DNA of 64,000 nucleotides, from assembly GCF_026000115.1 (NCBI RefSeq), contig NZ_AP026867.1, positions 5,444,001 to 5,508,000 of the forward strand. The letters run 5' to 3'. Position 1 is the first letter of the stretch. Every line of letters starts with the position of its first letter. Of this stretch, positions 1 to 8,626 are shown one piece after another. This DNA comes from Aureispira anguillae (GTDB lineage: Bacteria; Bacteroidota; Bacteroidia; Chitinophagales; Saprospiraceae). The notes under the pieces are model-generated. The model made no database searches and had not been told where the DNA came from. It worked only from the letters and a program-made list of their open reading frames with translations. Made by a program: the position numbers and the translations under genes.

Positions 1-1
1 A

Positions 2-931
2 GCACCCCACCAAGGGCGCAAAGATCACAAACCTTTATTGAGTAAAGAGGCTAAACAGGAACTACAAGAGTTTCACAAAAAAGAAATTTACCCCATCAAA
101 AAGGCAACTCACGACCAATTCCTAAAAAGTTTAAGTCAAGATGATATTGCTTTTTTAGAATCCAAGCGTGCAGAAAGCAAAACCTTGCACCAAGAGGCTC
201 AGGCATTGCGCCAAGAAATGAAAGCATTAAGAACCAGTGGAAAAGATAGAAAAGAAATACGAGAAGAAATGAAAACTGCTTTTGAGCCCATTAGAGAAAA
301 ACGAAAAGCCTTTATGGAATCTATGAAACCTTTTATGGAACGAAATATGGAGGTCGTCAAACAATCAATGGAAACTCTAAAGTCGCATCGAGAAACATGG
401 AAAACTCAAAAAAGAGAAATTCTAAAAAAGTACTTATCTGAGGAGGAAATAGCAAAAATGGAAGCGCACAGAAAGAAAAAGCAAGAACGACATGCCCAAC
501 ATGCTCCAAAGAAATCGGCACACAAAAAAGGAGGAAAAGCGGTAAAATTTGTCTTGTGGGATGGGGAGTTCAAAACGCCTAGACATGGCAAAAGAGGGAG
601 AAAGGAATGTAAAACAACTCAGGAGAAAGGAAATCAATCCGAAAAATTGTCTACCACAAAAATCGACAAGAACATAACTCTGAGTAATTATCCAAATCCT
701 GCGATTACACAAACTACTATTTTGTTGACCACTAAAGAAGAAGCTAAAACGGTAAAAATCATCATCAACGATGCAGATGGAAAACAAGTTTGGATGAAAC
801 AATATGCTAAGCTAAATGCTGGAGAACATAAGATAGATGTTAATTTGCGTAAATTTGCGAGTGGACAGTATTTTTATACGGTAAGTATTGGAGAACAATC
901 TATTACAAAAACATTGATCGTTAATCAGTAA
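2..931 (+). CDS. Secreted charged coiled-coil protein with type IX sorting domain (5' partial)
   Basis: The frame is open from base 2 with no stop and no convincing start, so the N-terminus lies outside the window; the TTG at 38 is just an internal leucine codon. The visible first two thirds are very rich in Lys, Glu, Arg and Met and look like long helices, recalling the Spy/CpxP type of periplasmic helical protein, though I cannot assign a family. The last 80 or so residues look like a type A sorting domain of the type IX secretion system: a 'SNYPNPA' entry motif, beta-rich spacing, 'SGQYFYTV' near the end and a short charged tail. The protein is therefore probably exported and attached to, or released from, the cell surface by the Gld/Por machinery encoded further right. 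It converges on the lipoprotein gene at 1001 with a shared terminator between. Confidence 0.75.
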   Translation, partial: APHQGRKDHKPLLSKEAKQELQEFHKKEIYPIKKATHDQFLKSLSQDDIAFLESKRAESKTLHQEAQALRQEMKALRTSGKDRKEIREEMKTAFEPIREKRKAFMESMKPFMERNMEVVKQSMETLKSHRETWKTQKREILKKYLSEEEIAKMEAHRKKKQERHAQHAPKKSAHKKGGKAVKFVLWDGEFKTPRHGKRGRKECKTTQEKGNQSEKLSTTKIDKNITLSNYPNPAITQTTILLTTKEEAKTVKIIINDADGKQVWMKQYAKLNAGEHKIDVNLRKFASGQYFYTVSIGEQSITKTLIVNQ

Positions 932-945
932 ATAATCCATTTAAT

Positions 946-984
946 AAATTGCCCCTGTGATTGAAATTATCACAGGGGCAATTT
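946..984. terminator. Bidirectional intrinsic terminator
   Basis: Perfect 16-bp inverted repeat (946-961 with 969-984, core gcccctgtgat), 7-nt loop, with an A run on the left and a T run on the right. It sits between the convergent genes ending at 931 and 1001 and can serve both. Confidence 0.85.
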
Positions 985-1000
985 TATTGACAGGAAGATA

Positions 1001-1789
1001 CTACAAAGTTACTTCATACATAAACGTTTCGCTTAAAACACTATTGGTGCTATCGGTAGGTATCCAAAAAATAGGAGTCGTACCACCATTACCCGTTGTA
1101 GCTTGATGATCAATTGTTGCTTTAAAATCCATAGAATCACCAGGAGTTATGGTTACACTTTCAGTTATAATAGCAGGTGTATAACAGACAGAATCTGATC
1201 CTCCCTGTGTACAAATTGCAACCTGCCAAGCAGCAGGATTTGATGTTTCATTGGTTCTAGCCCATTGCACATCCAAAGGAATTGTGTTATCATTAATGAT
1301 CCAAAGGTGATAATCGGTAGCAGGGGCATTCATTCGAACACTTTGAGAAGTAAAACCCTGTGGGACAATTCTAAAATAAGAATTAAGTGTTGTCAACGTA
1401 TAAGAAAATACCTTTGAGGTAAGAGAAGGATCCGCAGCATCATAAAAATTAAGCGTCCCACTCCCCGTTCCTAAAGTTCCATTTGGCGTTACCATTAGAA
1501 CAACTTCTTTAGACGTATTCGCAGGAATCGTTAAGGTACCTGTAGCAGCAGCACTGCCATTTACATCATAGGTCCAACCTGTTACAGCTTGGGTTTCTGC
1601 ACGATCCCACTGGATTGTCGCCTCTTGATCTGTCGCATTTTTAACAATGACTCTTATGTGCTTGTCATTCGTAACTAAACCAAACTCTGTAGTGGAAGTT
1701 CTAGATAGCTCAACTGTCACTGTATTTTTTACTTCACAAGCAGAAAACAAAAGAACAGTCAGCATTAGTAACATTAATATACTTTTCAT
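1001..1789 (-). CDS. Putative lipoprotein, tandem paralogue A
   Basis: 262 residues. A hydrophobic signal peptide ends in a lipobox (LLFSAC, Cys18), so the product is a predicted lipoprotein. The rest is Thr/Ser/Asn-rich beta-type sequence in two halves. The first contains 'IQWDRAETQAVTGW' and a 'TIPANTSKEVVLMVTPNG' segment; the second contains 'VQWARTNETSNPAAWQVAICT', a Cys pair region and 'ITPGDSMDFKATIDHQ'. The halves resemble each other in layout (x-W-x-R then W, then a polar strand before 'P-x-x-S'), which suggests two Ig-like domains. It is closely similar along its whole length to the next gene (1885-2673), so the two arose by tandem duplication. Function unknown; no catalytic motif seen. 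It has its own terminator downstream. Confidence 0.8.
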   Translation of the reverse strand: MKSILMLLMLTVLLFSACEVKNTVTVELSRTSTTEFGLVTNDKHIRVIVKNATDQEATIQWDRAETQAVTGWTYDVNGSAAATGTLTIPANTSKEVVLMVTPNGTLGTGSGTLNFYDAADPSLTSKVFSYTLTTLNSYFRIVPQGFTSQSVRMNAPATDYHLWIINDNTIPLDVQWARTNETSNPAAWQVAICTQGGSDSVCYTPAIITESVTITPGDSMDFKATIDHQATTGNGGTTPIFWIPTDSTNSVLSETFMYEVTL

Positions 1790-1827
1790 AATATTTATTT
1801 TAGGAGATGATTATTCTTTTATAAAAA

Positions 1828-1860
1828 AAGCTACTTAAAGGATTGTCCCTTAAGTAGCTT
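1828..1860. terminator. Intrinsic terminator between the tandem lipoprotein genes
   Basis: An 11-bp stem (aagctacttaa, 1828-1838, pairing with 1850-1860) flanked by A7 on the left and T8 on the right. It ends the minus-strand gene that stops at 1885, so the two paralogues are separate transcription units unless read-through occurs. Confidence 0.85.
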
Positions 1861-1884
1861 TTTTTTCAAAACATTTCTAAATGA

Positions 1885-2673
1885 CTATAACGTTACTTCG
1901 TGAGTAAGCTCTTGGCTAAGTACGCTATTAACGCTATCCGCTGCTACCCAAAAAATAGGAGTCGTACCACCATTTCCTGTAGTCAATTGGTGATCAATTG
2001 TTGCTTTAAAGTCTACAGAATCACCAGGACTAACGGTCATACTTTCATTCATAATTGCAGGAGTATAACAAGTTGCATCTGTACAAATAGCAATTTGCCA
2101 AGTACTTGGATTCGTTGCTTCATTGGTTCTAGCCCAATTTACATCTACAGGAACAGTATTGTCATTGACTACCCAAATGTGATAATCGGTAGCAGGATCA
2201 TTGCTACGAACGCTTTGAGAAGTAAAACCCTGTGGAGCAATTCTAAAATAAGAACTCAACGTTGTCAAAGTATAAGTAAAAGTCTTCATTGTAAGCGCTT
2301 GGTTAGCTGAGTCATAAAACTTAAGTGTCCCAATTCCCACACCTACAGTACCATTAGGTGTCACGATTAAAGTAACATCTTTAGATGAATTAGCAGGAAT
2401 TGTCAATGTACCCGAAGCAGCAGTACTACCATTTACATCATAAGTCCAACCTGTTACGGCTTGAGTTTCTGCACGCTCCCACTGAATTGTTGCTTCTTGA
2501 TCTGTTGTATTGCTAACTGTGATCATCATATGTTTGTCATTCGCAGCTAAGCCCATTTCTGTAGCAGTTGTTTTAGATAAGTTAACTGTTACAGGATCAA
2601 CAGTAACATCATCAGGTTTACAAGCCGAAAACAAGATAGCTACAAGCGTCAAAGCTACAAGTACATTTTTCAT
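1885..2673 (-). CDS. Putative lipoprotein, tandem paralogue B
   Basis: 262 residues with a lipobox at LFSAC (Cys18). It aligns end to end with the neighbour at 1001-1789: same length, same 'DQEATIQW-RAETQAVTGW' segment, same 'LTTLxSYFRIxPQGFTSQSVR' segment, same 'CYTPAI' and 'PGDSxDFKATIDHQ' segments. Two Ig-like halves are likely. Its second half also resembles the middle of the sorting-domain protein at 7385-8089, so this domain is spread over lipid-anchored and type IX-exported proteins here. No enzyme motif is visible; a structural or binding role at the outer membrane is an inference. Confidence 0.8.
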   Translation of the reverse strand: MKNVLVALTLVAILFSACKPDDVTVDPVTVNLSKTTATEMGLAANDKHMMITVSNTTDQEATIQWERAETQAVTGWTYDVNGSTAASGTLTIPANSSKDVTLIVTPNGTVGVGIGTLKFYDSANQALTMKTFTYTLTTLSSYFRIAPQGFTSQSVRSNDPATDYHIWVVNDNTVPVDVNWARTNEATNPSTWQIAICTDATCYTPAIMNESMTVSPGDSVDFKATIDHQLTTGNGGTTPIFWVAADSVNSVLSQELTHEVTL

Positions 2674-2826
2674 AGAATTCTAATTTTATACTGAAAAAAA
2701 TAAATTTTTATTTAAGATAAAGATATGAATAAATTACCATATATCCATATTATTTAACAACTTACTTACAAGTTTAAGCTAATTTGTTCATTTTTGCAAG
2801 GAAAAAACTTGACCGTAAGAACTTTA

Positions 2827-2858
2827 ACAAAAAAAGAGAATGACAATTTCTGCCATCC
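2827..2858 (-). terminator. Probable intrinsic terminator
   Basis: On the minus strand, an 8-bp stem with two G-U pairs (2838-2845 with 2851-2858, 5-nt loop) followed by a T-rich run. It lies 30 bp after the stop of the Omp28-like gene at 2888. Confidence 0.6.
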
Positions 2859-2887
2859 CCTTCTTATATTAAAGTATACAATCGGTA

Positions 2888-4906
2888 TTATTTTTCTACT
2901 ACAAAACGCTCTGTTTTGATTCCTTTTGAAGAAGTAATATTCAAGAAATAAACACCAGCAGATAAATTACTTGTATTTACAGAAATCGTATTAGCTCCAA
3001 CAAAGTTTTCAGTAGCAACATGCTGTACTTGTTGCCCTAAAGCATTGTGAATAGCAATGGTTAAATCATCTGCTTCTTCCAAAGAAAATTCAACATTCAT
3101 GATGTCTCTTACTGGGTTAGGCATGATTGCCAATGCAGCAACAGATTCGATCGCAGTAACTGAAGACAAAACATCAAAGTTAATGTTATCAATATAAAGA
3201 TGATTAGCAGAAGTACCTTTAGAAAATGCAAATTTAACCGCTACAGAACTTTGATTAGCATAAGCAGTCAAGTCAATATTAGCAATAGCCCAATCACTAG
3301 TATTTGGTGCAGGATAAAAAGAACCAGTACTAATAGGCGCACCTGTTGCTAGAGCAGTACCAGAGCGAGCCCATACAGAAGTCCAGTTTGCACCACAATC
3401 TGTAGAAATAAAAATTTCTAAAGCACCATCACCAGAACCTGCATTAAACAAGGCATGAGCATAGTCAAATGATAAACCAGGAGCAGCATTATTGGTTAAG
3501 TCAATGTTATCAAACACAACAGCACCTGAAGCATTATTCCAATCTCCAAACCCAAATCCTGCACGGATACAATTACTTACATCAATAGAAGAAGAGTTCT
3601 CTCCAAATACACCAAAGCGACCTTCTGGTAAGTTGTCTGGGTTTTCGAAGATAGCACCTGCCAATGTTTGGCTATATTGAAATGTTCCAGAAGGCAAGTT
3701 AGCATTTTGGAAATCTTCTGTTAGTGTTGTAGCAGTAGGAGCAGCTGTCAAAGCAGCTACAGTACCTTCTAGTCCATTGTTATTAGAAGATAACAAATCT
3801 GGATCTGTACCATTTAGCGTAACAATACTATAAACAATATCATTACTACCAGCAGGAAGTGCAACAGCAGGGAATGTTACTGCTGTAGATTGCCCATTTG
3901 CAAGTGATAAACCAGACATTGTAACAGGAACAGCAGCACCACCATTTACAGTATATTGAGCTTCAATAGAAGTAATGGTATTAGCCGTTCTATTTTCTGC
4001 GGTGAAAGAAGGAGTCCATGCTGTACCATTTGCACAATAATCAGCAGAACCAAAAGCACCAGCAGAAGTAGCTACATCGTGTGCATTGGGTGGCATCTGA
4101 ATTGTCATGTTAGCTTCAGCACCAGTAACAACAGCACCTGTAGAAGCTCCCTCGGTTACATAAACAGCAACTTTTAAATCTTCCATGTTTACAGTGATAT
4201 TATTAATATCAGCAGGGAAGGTATGTGTATATTGATTTGTATACAAAGAGGTAGCCGTCAAAGTAGTAATATCATCTCCAGCATTCGGTGTTAAATTGTG
4301 ACGTACCATGTGTTGATGGTTGTAATCACCATTAGGAAGAATAGCAGATGGATTTCCAGAAGCTCCTGATTGAGGTCCAGGAATGTTATCTTGAGTAACA
4401 ATTGCATGGAACTTGTTGCTTGTTCCAGTACCAGCAGCTGTGTAATATGCCTCTACATCTACTGTAAGAACTCTAGAGCCTAAATCAATTGTACCAGCTC
4501 CTCCAACATTGGCAGGAGATGCTTGCCCCATTACAGTACCAGCATTAGCAGCCCAGTCCCCTCTAGAGTGCATTACACCTGATCCAAAGTCTGTACGATT
4601 TACAGCACCTGTAGGATAACCTGTTACATTAAAAAGACCACCCACATAATCACCCCAAGCAGTTCTATAATTGGGAGTACCAGCAGCATAACCACCTGTA
4701 TGGATATTCAACAAAACAATACGGCCAGGGTTGGCATCATAGAGTTGCTTGGCTCTTCTGTGACCATCTGGGCAATAGCCACATGTTTTACCTGTCAATT
4801 CCTCCAATATGACATTTTTATTAGTAGGAGTCGTTCCGACTATCGTTTGAGCACTGACTATTCCAGCGCTGAAGAGACAGCAGGCGAAAAGGAATAATGA
4901 TTTCAT
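2888..4906 (-). CDS. Omp28-like surface protein with jelly-roll domain and type IX sorting domain
   Basis: 672 residues: signal peptide (to about residue 19), an Omp28-like region starting 'NVILEELTGKTCGYCPDGH' with a thioredoxin-type C-G-Y-C at 42-45, then a long beta-rich stretch. A segment around residues 390-580 resembles the MAM/choice-of-anchor type of lectin-like jelly roll ('LSFDYAHALF', 'ALEIFISTDCGANW', 'LYIDNINF'). The last 85 or so residues form a type A sorting domain ('IMPNPVRDIMNVEF', 'LSAGVYFLNI', tail 'ERFVVEK'). Expected at the cell surface after type IX export. Whether the CxxC is redox-active is unknown. It is paralogous to the next gene over the first 280 or so residues and the C-terminal domain, but the middles differ. 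Confidence 0.85.
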   Translation of the reverse strand: MKSLFLFACCLFSAGIVSAQTIVGTTPTNKNVILEELTGKTCGYCPDGHRRAKQLYDANPGRIVLLNIHTGGYAAGTPNYRTAWGDYVGGLFNVTGYPTGAVNRTDFGSGVMHSRGDWAANAGTVMGQASPANVGGAGTIDLGSRVLTVDVEAYYTAAGTGTSNKFHAIVTQDNIPGPQSGASGNPSAILPNGDYNHQHMVRHNLTPNAGDDITTLTATSLYTNQYTHTFPADINNITVNMEDLKVAVYVTEGASTGAVVTGAEANMTIQMPPNAHDVATSAGAFGSADYCANGTAWTPSFTAENRTANTITSIEAQYTVNGGAAVPVTMSGLSLANGQSTAVTFPAVALPAGSNDIVYSIVTLNGTDPDLLSSNNNGLEGTVAALTAAPTATTLTEDFQNANLPSGTFQYSQTLAGAIFENPDNLPEGRFGVFGENSSSIDVSNCIRAGFGFGDWNNASGAVVFDNIDLTNNAAPGLSFDYAHALFNAGSGDGALEIFISTDCGANWTSVWARSGTALATGAPISTGSFYPAPNTSDWAIANIDLTAYANQSSVAVKFAFSKGTSANHLYIDNINFDVLSSVTAIESVAALAIMPNPVRDIMNVEFSLEEADDLTIAIHNALGQQVQHVATENFVGANTISVNTSNLSAGVYFLNITSSKGIKTERFVVEK

Positions 4907-5072
4907 AATTTTGGTTTGTTTTTGTTATAAAATAGCGATTTAAGTAAAATAAGTTTTAATATCATTTTAAGAACTAAGAAGTCCTTTATTTTATTTCTTA
5001 TACCAATTAGAGAGTTCTAATAAAGACCAATGCATTTCAAAAATATTGGTTATTATCTTTTAGGGTATGGGT

Positions 5073-5110
5073 AAAAAAAAGGATGAAAGTATAACTTCCA
5101 TCCTTTTTTT
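5073..5110 (-). terminator. Intrinsic terminator
   Basis: GGATG/CATCC stem (5081-5103) extended by AAGT/ACTT around a 3-nt loop, with A8 and T7 flanks. Directly 3' of the minus-strand gene stopping at 5134. Confidence 0.8.
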
Positions 5111-5133
5111 ATGAAGTTTATTTTCAATTGGAT

Positions 5134-6942
5134 TTATTTTTCTACTACAAATCGTTGAGTAGAAGTACCTTTTGAAGAAGTAATGTTCAAGAAGTAAACA
5201 CCAGATGCTAAGTTATTTGTATTAACATCAATCATATTTGTTCCTTCGTAAGAATCGTTAGAAACTTGTTGTACTTGTTGTCCAAGAGCATTCATAATGC
5301 TAATGTTTAAGTCACTCAACTCAGCAACTGTAAACTCTAATGTCATGTTGCTATGTACAGGATTAGGAGTGATTTTGATTGCGTCAGCACTTTTTCCTAA
5401 AGCAACAACACCTACTACATGATCAAATACAAATTTATCTCCACCTGCACTAGTAAAGCTACCACCAGTAGATAAAACAGTACTTCCAGCAGTCAATGTA
5501 AAGCTACCGTTACCATATTGGCAGCAAATACCATCACCATAAGCATCAGTTACTTCTAGTTTGTAGCAGTGACCGTCTACGATTGTACCTTGGTCTGTAT
5601 AAGTTTGACCACCACTTACATCAGGGTACCCTCCACCAGACATAACAGTAGCACCAGTTGTTTCATCAATCAACGCCCAGTCTGTTTCAGAACCATAGTT
5701 ATCTGTAGTAATTGAAAAATCAACCGTAGTAGTACCAGCACTTACAGAAGAAGCGGTAGCAACAGTCAAACCATTAGAAGTATTTGTATTTGGATTTGCA
5801 CTACCATTCAACATAGTGATAGACAAGTCAACAGTACTTGTAGCGCCATTAGGTGACAAACCTGGAATAGCTGGAATAGTTACCGTCTCGTACTGTGCAG
5901 TTTGCAAAGGATTTGTAAAAGTATGTTGGTAAGTACCTGGAGTACCTCCATTTACAACATATTGGAAAGTAACTGTACTTAATGCAGTACTACCTGTGTT
6001 GGTAATTTTCATATTTGCATCAACAGAAGTACCACAAACAGATCCCAAAGAAGCATCTAGCGTACCAGCAGCATTAGAAGCTCCTAGAGCTGTAGCTGTA
6101 GTAAATGTCAAAGCAGCTTCTGAACCTGTGATAATAGCACCAGTAGAAGCACCTTCAGATACATAAACAGCAACTTTTAAATCTCCTAAATTTACTGCGA
6201 TATTGTTGATATCAGCAGGGAACGTATGCGTATATTGATTCGTATAAAGCGATGTAGCAGTCAATGTAGTAATATCATCTCCAGCATTCGGTGACAAATT
6301 GTGACGCACCATGTGTTGGTGGTTATAATCACCGTTAGGAAGGATAGCAGAAGGGTTTCCAGCAGCTCCAGATTGAGGACCAGGGATATTATCTTGGGTA
6401 ACAATCGCATGGAATTTATTGCTAGTTCCAGTACCTGCTGCCGTATAATAAGCTTCTACATCTAGTGTTAATGAGCGATTATCTAAATCGATGGTACCGC
6501 TTCCACCTACATTTACAGCTGATGCTTCAGCCATAACAGTAGCGGCGTTAGTAGCCCAAACTCCTCTACTTGTCATAACACTAGTGTTACTTGGATTAGA
6601 TTGTGTTGGATTAGGCATTACTCGACGATTCACAGCACCTGTAGGATAACCAGTTACGTTAAAAAGACCACCTACATAATCACCCCACCCTGTTCTATAG
6701 TTTGGAGTACCAGCAGCATAACTACCTGTGTGAATATTCAACAAAACAATACGACCAGGGTTCGCATCATAAAGTTGCTGAGCTCTTTTGTGACCATCTG
6801 GACAGTAACCACAAGTTTTGCCTGTTAATTCTTCTAAAATTACATTTTTGTTTGTAGCAGCCGTACCAACAATGTTCTGTGCACTGACTGTAGATGCACC
6901 TGTTGCTAAAGCAAGAAGGGTAAATAAACTTTTAAGTTTCAT
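5134..6942 (-). CDS. Omp28-like surface protein with type IX sorting domain, paralogue 2
   Basis: 602 residues. The signal peptide ends near 'VSAQ' (residue 22); then comes the same Omp28-like region as the neighbour, with C-G-Y-C at 44-47 and long stretches nearly identical to it ('FHAIVTQDNIPGPQSGA', 'LPNGDYNHQHMVRHNL'). The middle is different. It has an Ig-like segment and then a domain with a 'DAYGDGICCQYGNGSF' motif (Cys-Cys at 473-474), seen in many secreted Bacteroidota proteins. The C-terminal 85 residues are a type A sorting domain ('ITPNPVHSNMTLEF', 'LASGVYFLNI', 'QRFVVEK'). This gene and the 2888-4906 gene look like a tandem duplication followed by exchange of the middle module. 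Surface or secreted role; substrate unknown. Confidence 0.85.
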   Translation of the reverse strand: MKLKSLFTLLALATGASTVSAQNIVGTAATNKNVILEELTGKTCGYCPDGHKRAQQLYDANPGRIVLLNIHTGSYAAGTPNYRTGWGDYVGGLFNVTGYPTGAVNRRVMPNPTQSNPSNTSVMTSRGVWATNAATVMAEASAVNVGGSGTIDLDNRSLTLDVEAYYTAAGTGTSNKFHAIVTQDNIPGPQSGAAGNPSAILPNGDYNHQHMVRHNLSPNAGDDITTLTATSLYTNQYTHTFPADINNIAVNLGDLKVAVYVSEGASTGAIITGSEAALTFTTATALGASNAAGTLDASLGSVCGTSVDANMKITNTGSTALSTVTFQYVVNGGTPGTYQHTFTNPLQTAQYETVTIPAIPGLSPNGATSTVDLSITMLNGSANPNTNTSNGLTVATASSVSAGTTTVDFSITTDNYGSETDWALIDETTGATVMSGGGYPDVSGGQTYTDQGTIVDGHCYKLEVTDAYGDGICCQYGNGSFTLTAGSTVLSTGGSFTSAGGDKFVFDHVVGVVALGKSADAIKITPNPVHSNMTLEFTVAELSDLNISIMNALGQQVQQVSNDSYEGTNMIDVNTNNLASGVYFLNITSSKGTSTQRFVVEK

Positions 6943-7384
6943 AAGACTTGATTTTATGTTAAGTTAAACGTTTTTTACATGAAAATATTAATGAATGTAC
7001 ATAAGTTGTTATCTCAAAGTTAAAAAAGTAATTTTAAAAAACAATCTTATAACTGTAATTTTTTTGCGCAAATACAACTTTTGACAAAACAAAATTCTGA
7101 TTTTTAGAAAAGTGTTCCAAAATTGATTGAAACTTTAGTGTGCTATTCTTTTTTGAAAAAAATACAGCAATACCATATCTATACTGAACTTTTAGCTATT
7201 ATTAAGTGTTCAGTTCTAATAGGTTATTTATTTATTAAATTTTGCTTTTTAACTTAAAATAATAAAAAAGTAGCATAAAAACTGTAAATTTACACGATAT
7301 TTGTTTATATTAAATAGTATTCCCTTCTCTATCCAACATAATTTAATGAATGTAATACTGTAAGAAGTACTTTAGCAAAAAACT
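6943..7384. other. Divergent intergenic region, AT-rich
   Basis: About 440 bp between divergent genes, very AT-rich with several A/T tracts. It must hold both promoters, but I see no operator-like dyad, RNA gene or credible small gene. Confidence 0.6.
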
Positions 7385-8089
7385 ATGCCTATGTATAAAA
7401 CTATACTCACATCTATTTTTCTTTTATTTGCTGTTGTTTTGATGCAAGGTCAAAGTACATTTCGTACTTCAACATCGTATGCCACCAAACAAGGACAAAT
7501 TAATAAAGAGGTTTCGCCTACTATTATTTTACGAAATCTAACCTCTAAGACAATAGAATTACGCTGGGAAATAAAGAAGGTAAATTTATCAGAAGGATGG
7601 CAAGCTATTGTTTGCGATCACCAATGTTATACTTCTTTGGTAAATAGCAAAACATTTACCTTAGAACCGAATGAAGTGCTCCACGACTTTAAAGTTTCTT
7701 TTCGTCCAAATGGAAAAGAGGGAATGGGCAACTTAGAGCTTGTGATTTATGACGTTAATCGCAAAAAAGAAACAGAACAAACAATTACTTTTAGTGGTGC
7801 TGCTCAAAGTACGCATACTTCAACACATAGTTTTTCTAAGGAAATAGCAGTACCTAAGGTCTTTCCTAATCCAGCTATTGAGTTTATTCACCTAAAAGAT
7901 GATTACAATCAAGTAAAATTGATAGAAATTTATAATGTAGTAGGACGAAAAATGCAAAAGTTTTCGGTTAACTATGCTGGTGAGAAATACGACATTAGTC
8001 GCTTACCAAGAGGCATTTACATGGTTAGAATGTATAATTCTAATGGGAACAACATCCGTACTCAGCGTATTAGTAAGTACAACCCTTAA
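7385..8089 (+). CDS. Small secreted protein with type IX sorting domain
   Basis: 234 residues: signal peptide (cleavage likely near residue 22, 'MQGQS'), a central Ig-like domain ('IELRWEIKKVNLSEGWQAIVCDHQCYTS', 'FTLEPNEVLHDFKVSFRPNG'), and a C-terminal type A sorting domain ('PKVFPNPAIEFIHL', 'LPRGIYMVRM'). The central domain matches the second half of the two lipoproteins at 1001 and 1885 in the order W-x-x-x-x-C, C-Y-T, P-x-(E/D), D-F-K. The two cysteines (C-D-H-Q-C) could form a disulfide. It is the only plus-strand gene between 0.9 and 34 kb and ends in a strong terminator. Function unknown. Confidence 0.8.
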   Translation: MPMYKTILTSIFLLFAVVLMQGQSTFRTSTSYATKQGQINKEVSPTIILRNLTSKTIELRWEIKKVNLSEGWQAIVCDHQCYTSLVNSKTFTLEPNEVLHDFKVSFRPNGKEGMGNLELVIYDVNRKKETEQTITFSGAAQSTHTSTHSFSKEIAVPKVFPNPAIEFIHLKDDYNQVKLIEIYNVVGRKMQKFSVNYAGEKYDISRLPRGIYMVRMYNSNGNNIRTQRISKYNP

Positions 8090-8114
8090 ATAGGGGGTAG
8101 AACTACTAAAAAAG

Positions 8115-8152
8115 GACCGCTTTGAACCAAGATTCAAAGCGGTCTTTTTTTT
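8115..8152. terminator. Strong intrinsic terminator
   Basis: Perfect 12-bp stem (gaccgctttgaa, 8115-8126, with 8133-8144), 6-nt loop, T8 on the right and an A run on the left. It lies between convergent genes and can serve both directions. Confidence 0.9.
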
Positions 8153-8168
8153 ATCTTAAAAGCAGTTG

Positions 8169-8624
8169 TTAAGACTCCTCTATATTCTTTCTCAAGAAAT
8201 CAAGTACATCATCATAGTTAATCTTACCTTGTGCAATTTCTTGGATAAGCCCTTCCAATATCCCTACAACGGTATAATTAGACGTTTTGGGAATCAATTG
8301 ATCTCGATGAATGGCAACATAAAGTTTATCTTTCAACTTACAATCATTCAAAAACAAAAAATAATTCATTGTTTTTAATGCTGTTCGTTTGTTCCCATCA
8401 TTAAAGATATGATTACTTGTAATTTTAAATAAAAACAGTGCTGCTACATGAGCAATAGAAGGATATTGCGCTTCTCCAAAAACAACATTATTTTCAACGA
8501 TGTCCAATAGATAATTTAAAGCATCCTCATTTTTTAAATTTTTAGGCTTAGAAAAAGAGCCACCATACCGAGTAATGATGGCTTGATTCATGCTTATAAT
8601 TTCTTCTTTCTTGACAAAGTTCAT
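8169..8624 (-). CDS. Doc/Fic-family toxin-like protein
   Basis: 151 residues, the usual length for Doc. The Fic-fold signature is present at residues 72-81 as H-I-F-N-D-G-N-K-R-T, the Doc form (GNKR rather than GNGR). In known Doc toxins this motif phosphorylates and inactivates EF-Tu. The helix before it ('PSIAHVAALFLFKITSNH') is also typical. The start lies 2 nt after the stop of the 266-residue gene at 8627-9427, so the two are almost certainly cotranslated. No small Phd-type antitoxin is visible on either side. The upstream neighbour is therefore the only candidate antidote, unless this is a solitary Fic enzyme. Confidence 0.85.
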   Translation of the reverse strand: MNFVKKEEIISMNQAIITRYGGSFSKPKNLKNEDALNYLLDIVENNVVFGEAQYPSIAHVAALFLFKITSNHIFNDGNKRTALKTMNYFLFLNDCKLKDKLYVAIHRDQLIPKTSNYTVVGILEGLIQEIAQGKINYDDVLDFLRKNIEES

Positions 8625-8626
8625 AA

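Noticed and set aside
434-802. Minus-strand frame within the first gene
   Set aside because: Cys/Phe/Ser-rich composition typical of the reverse strand of a Lys/Glu-rich gene; no support as a gene.
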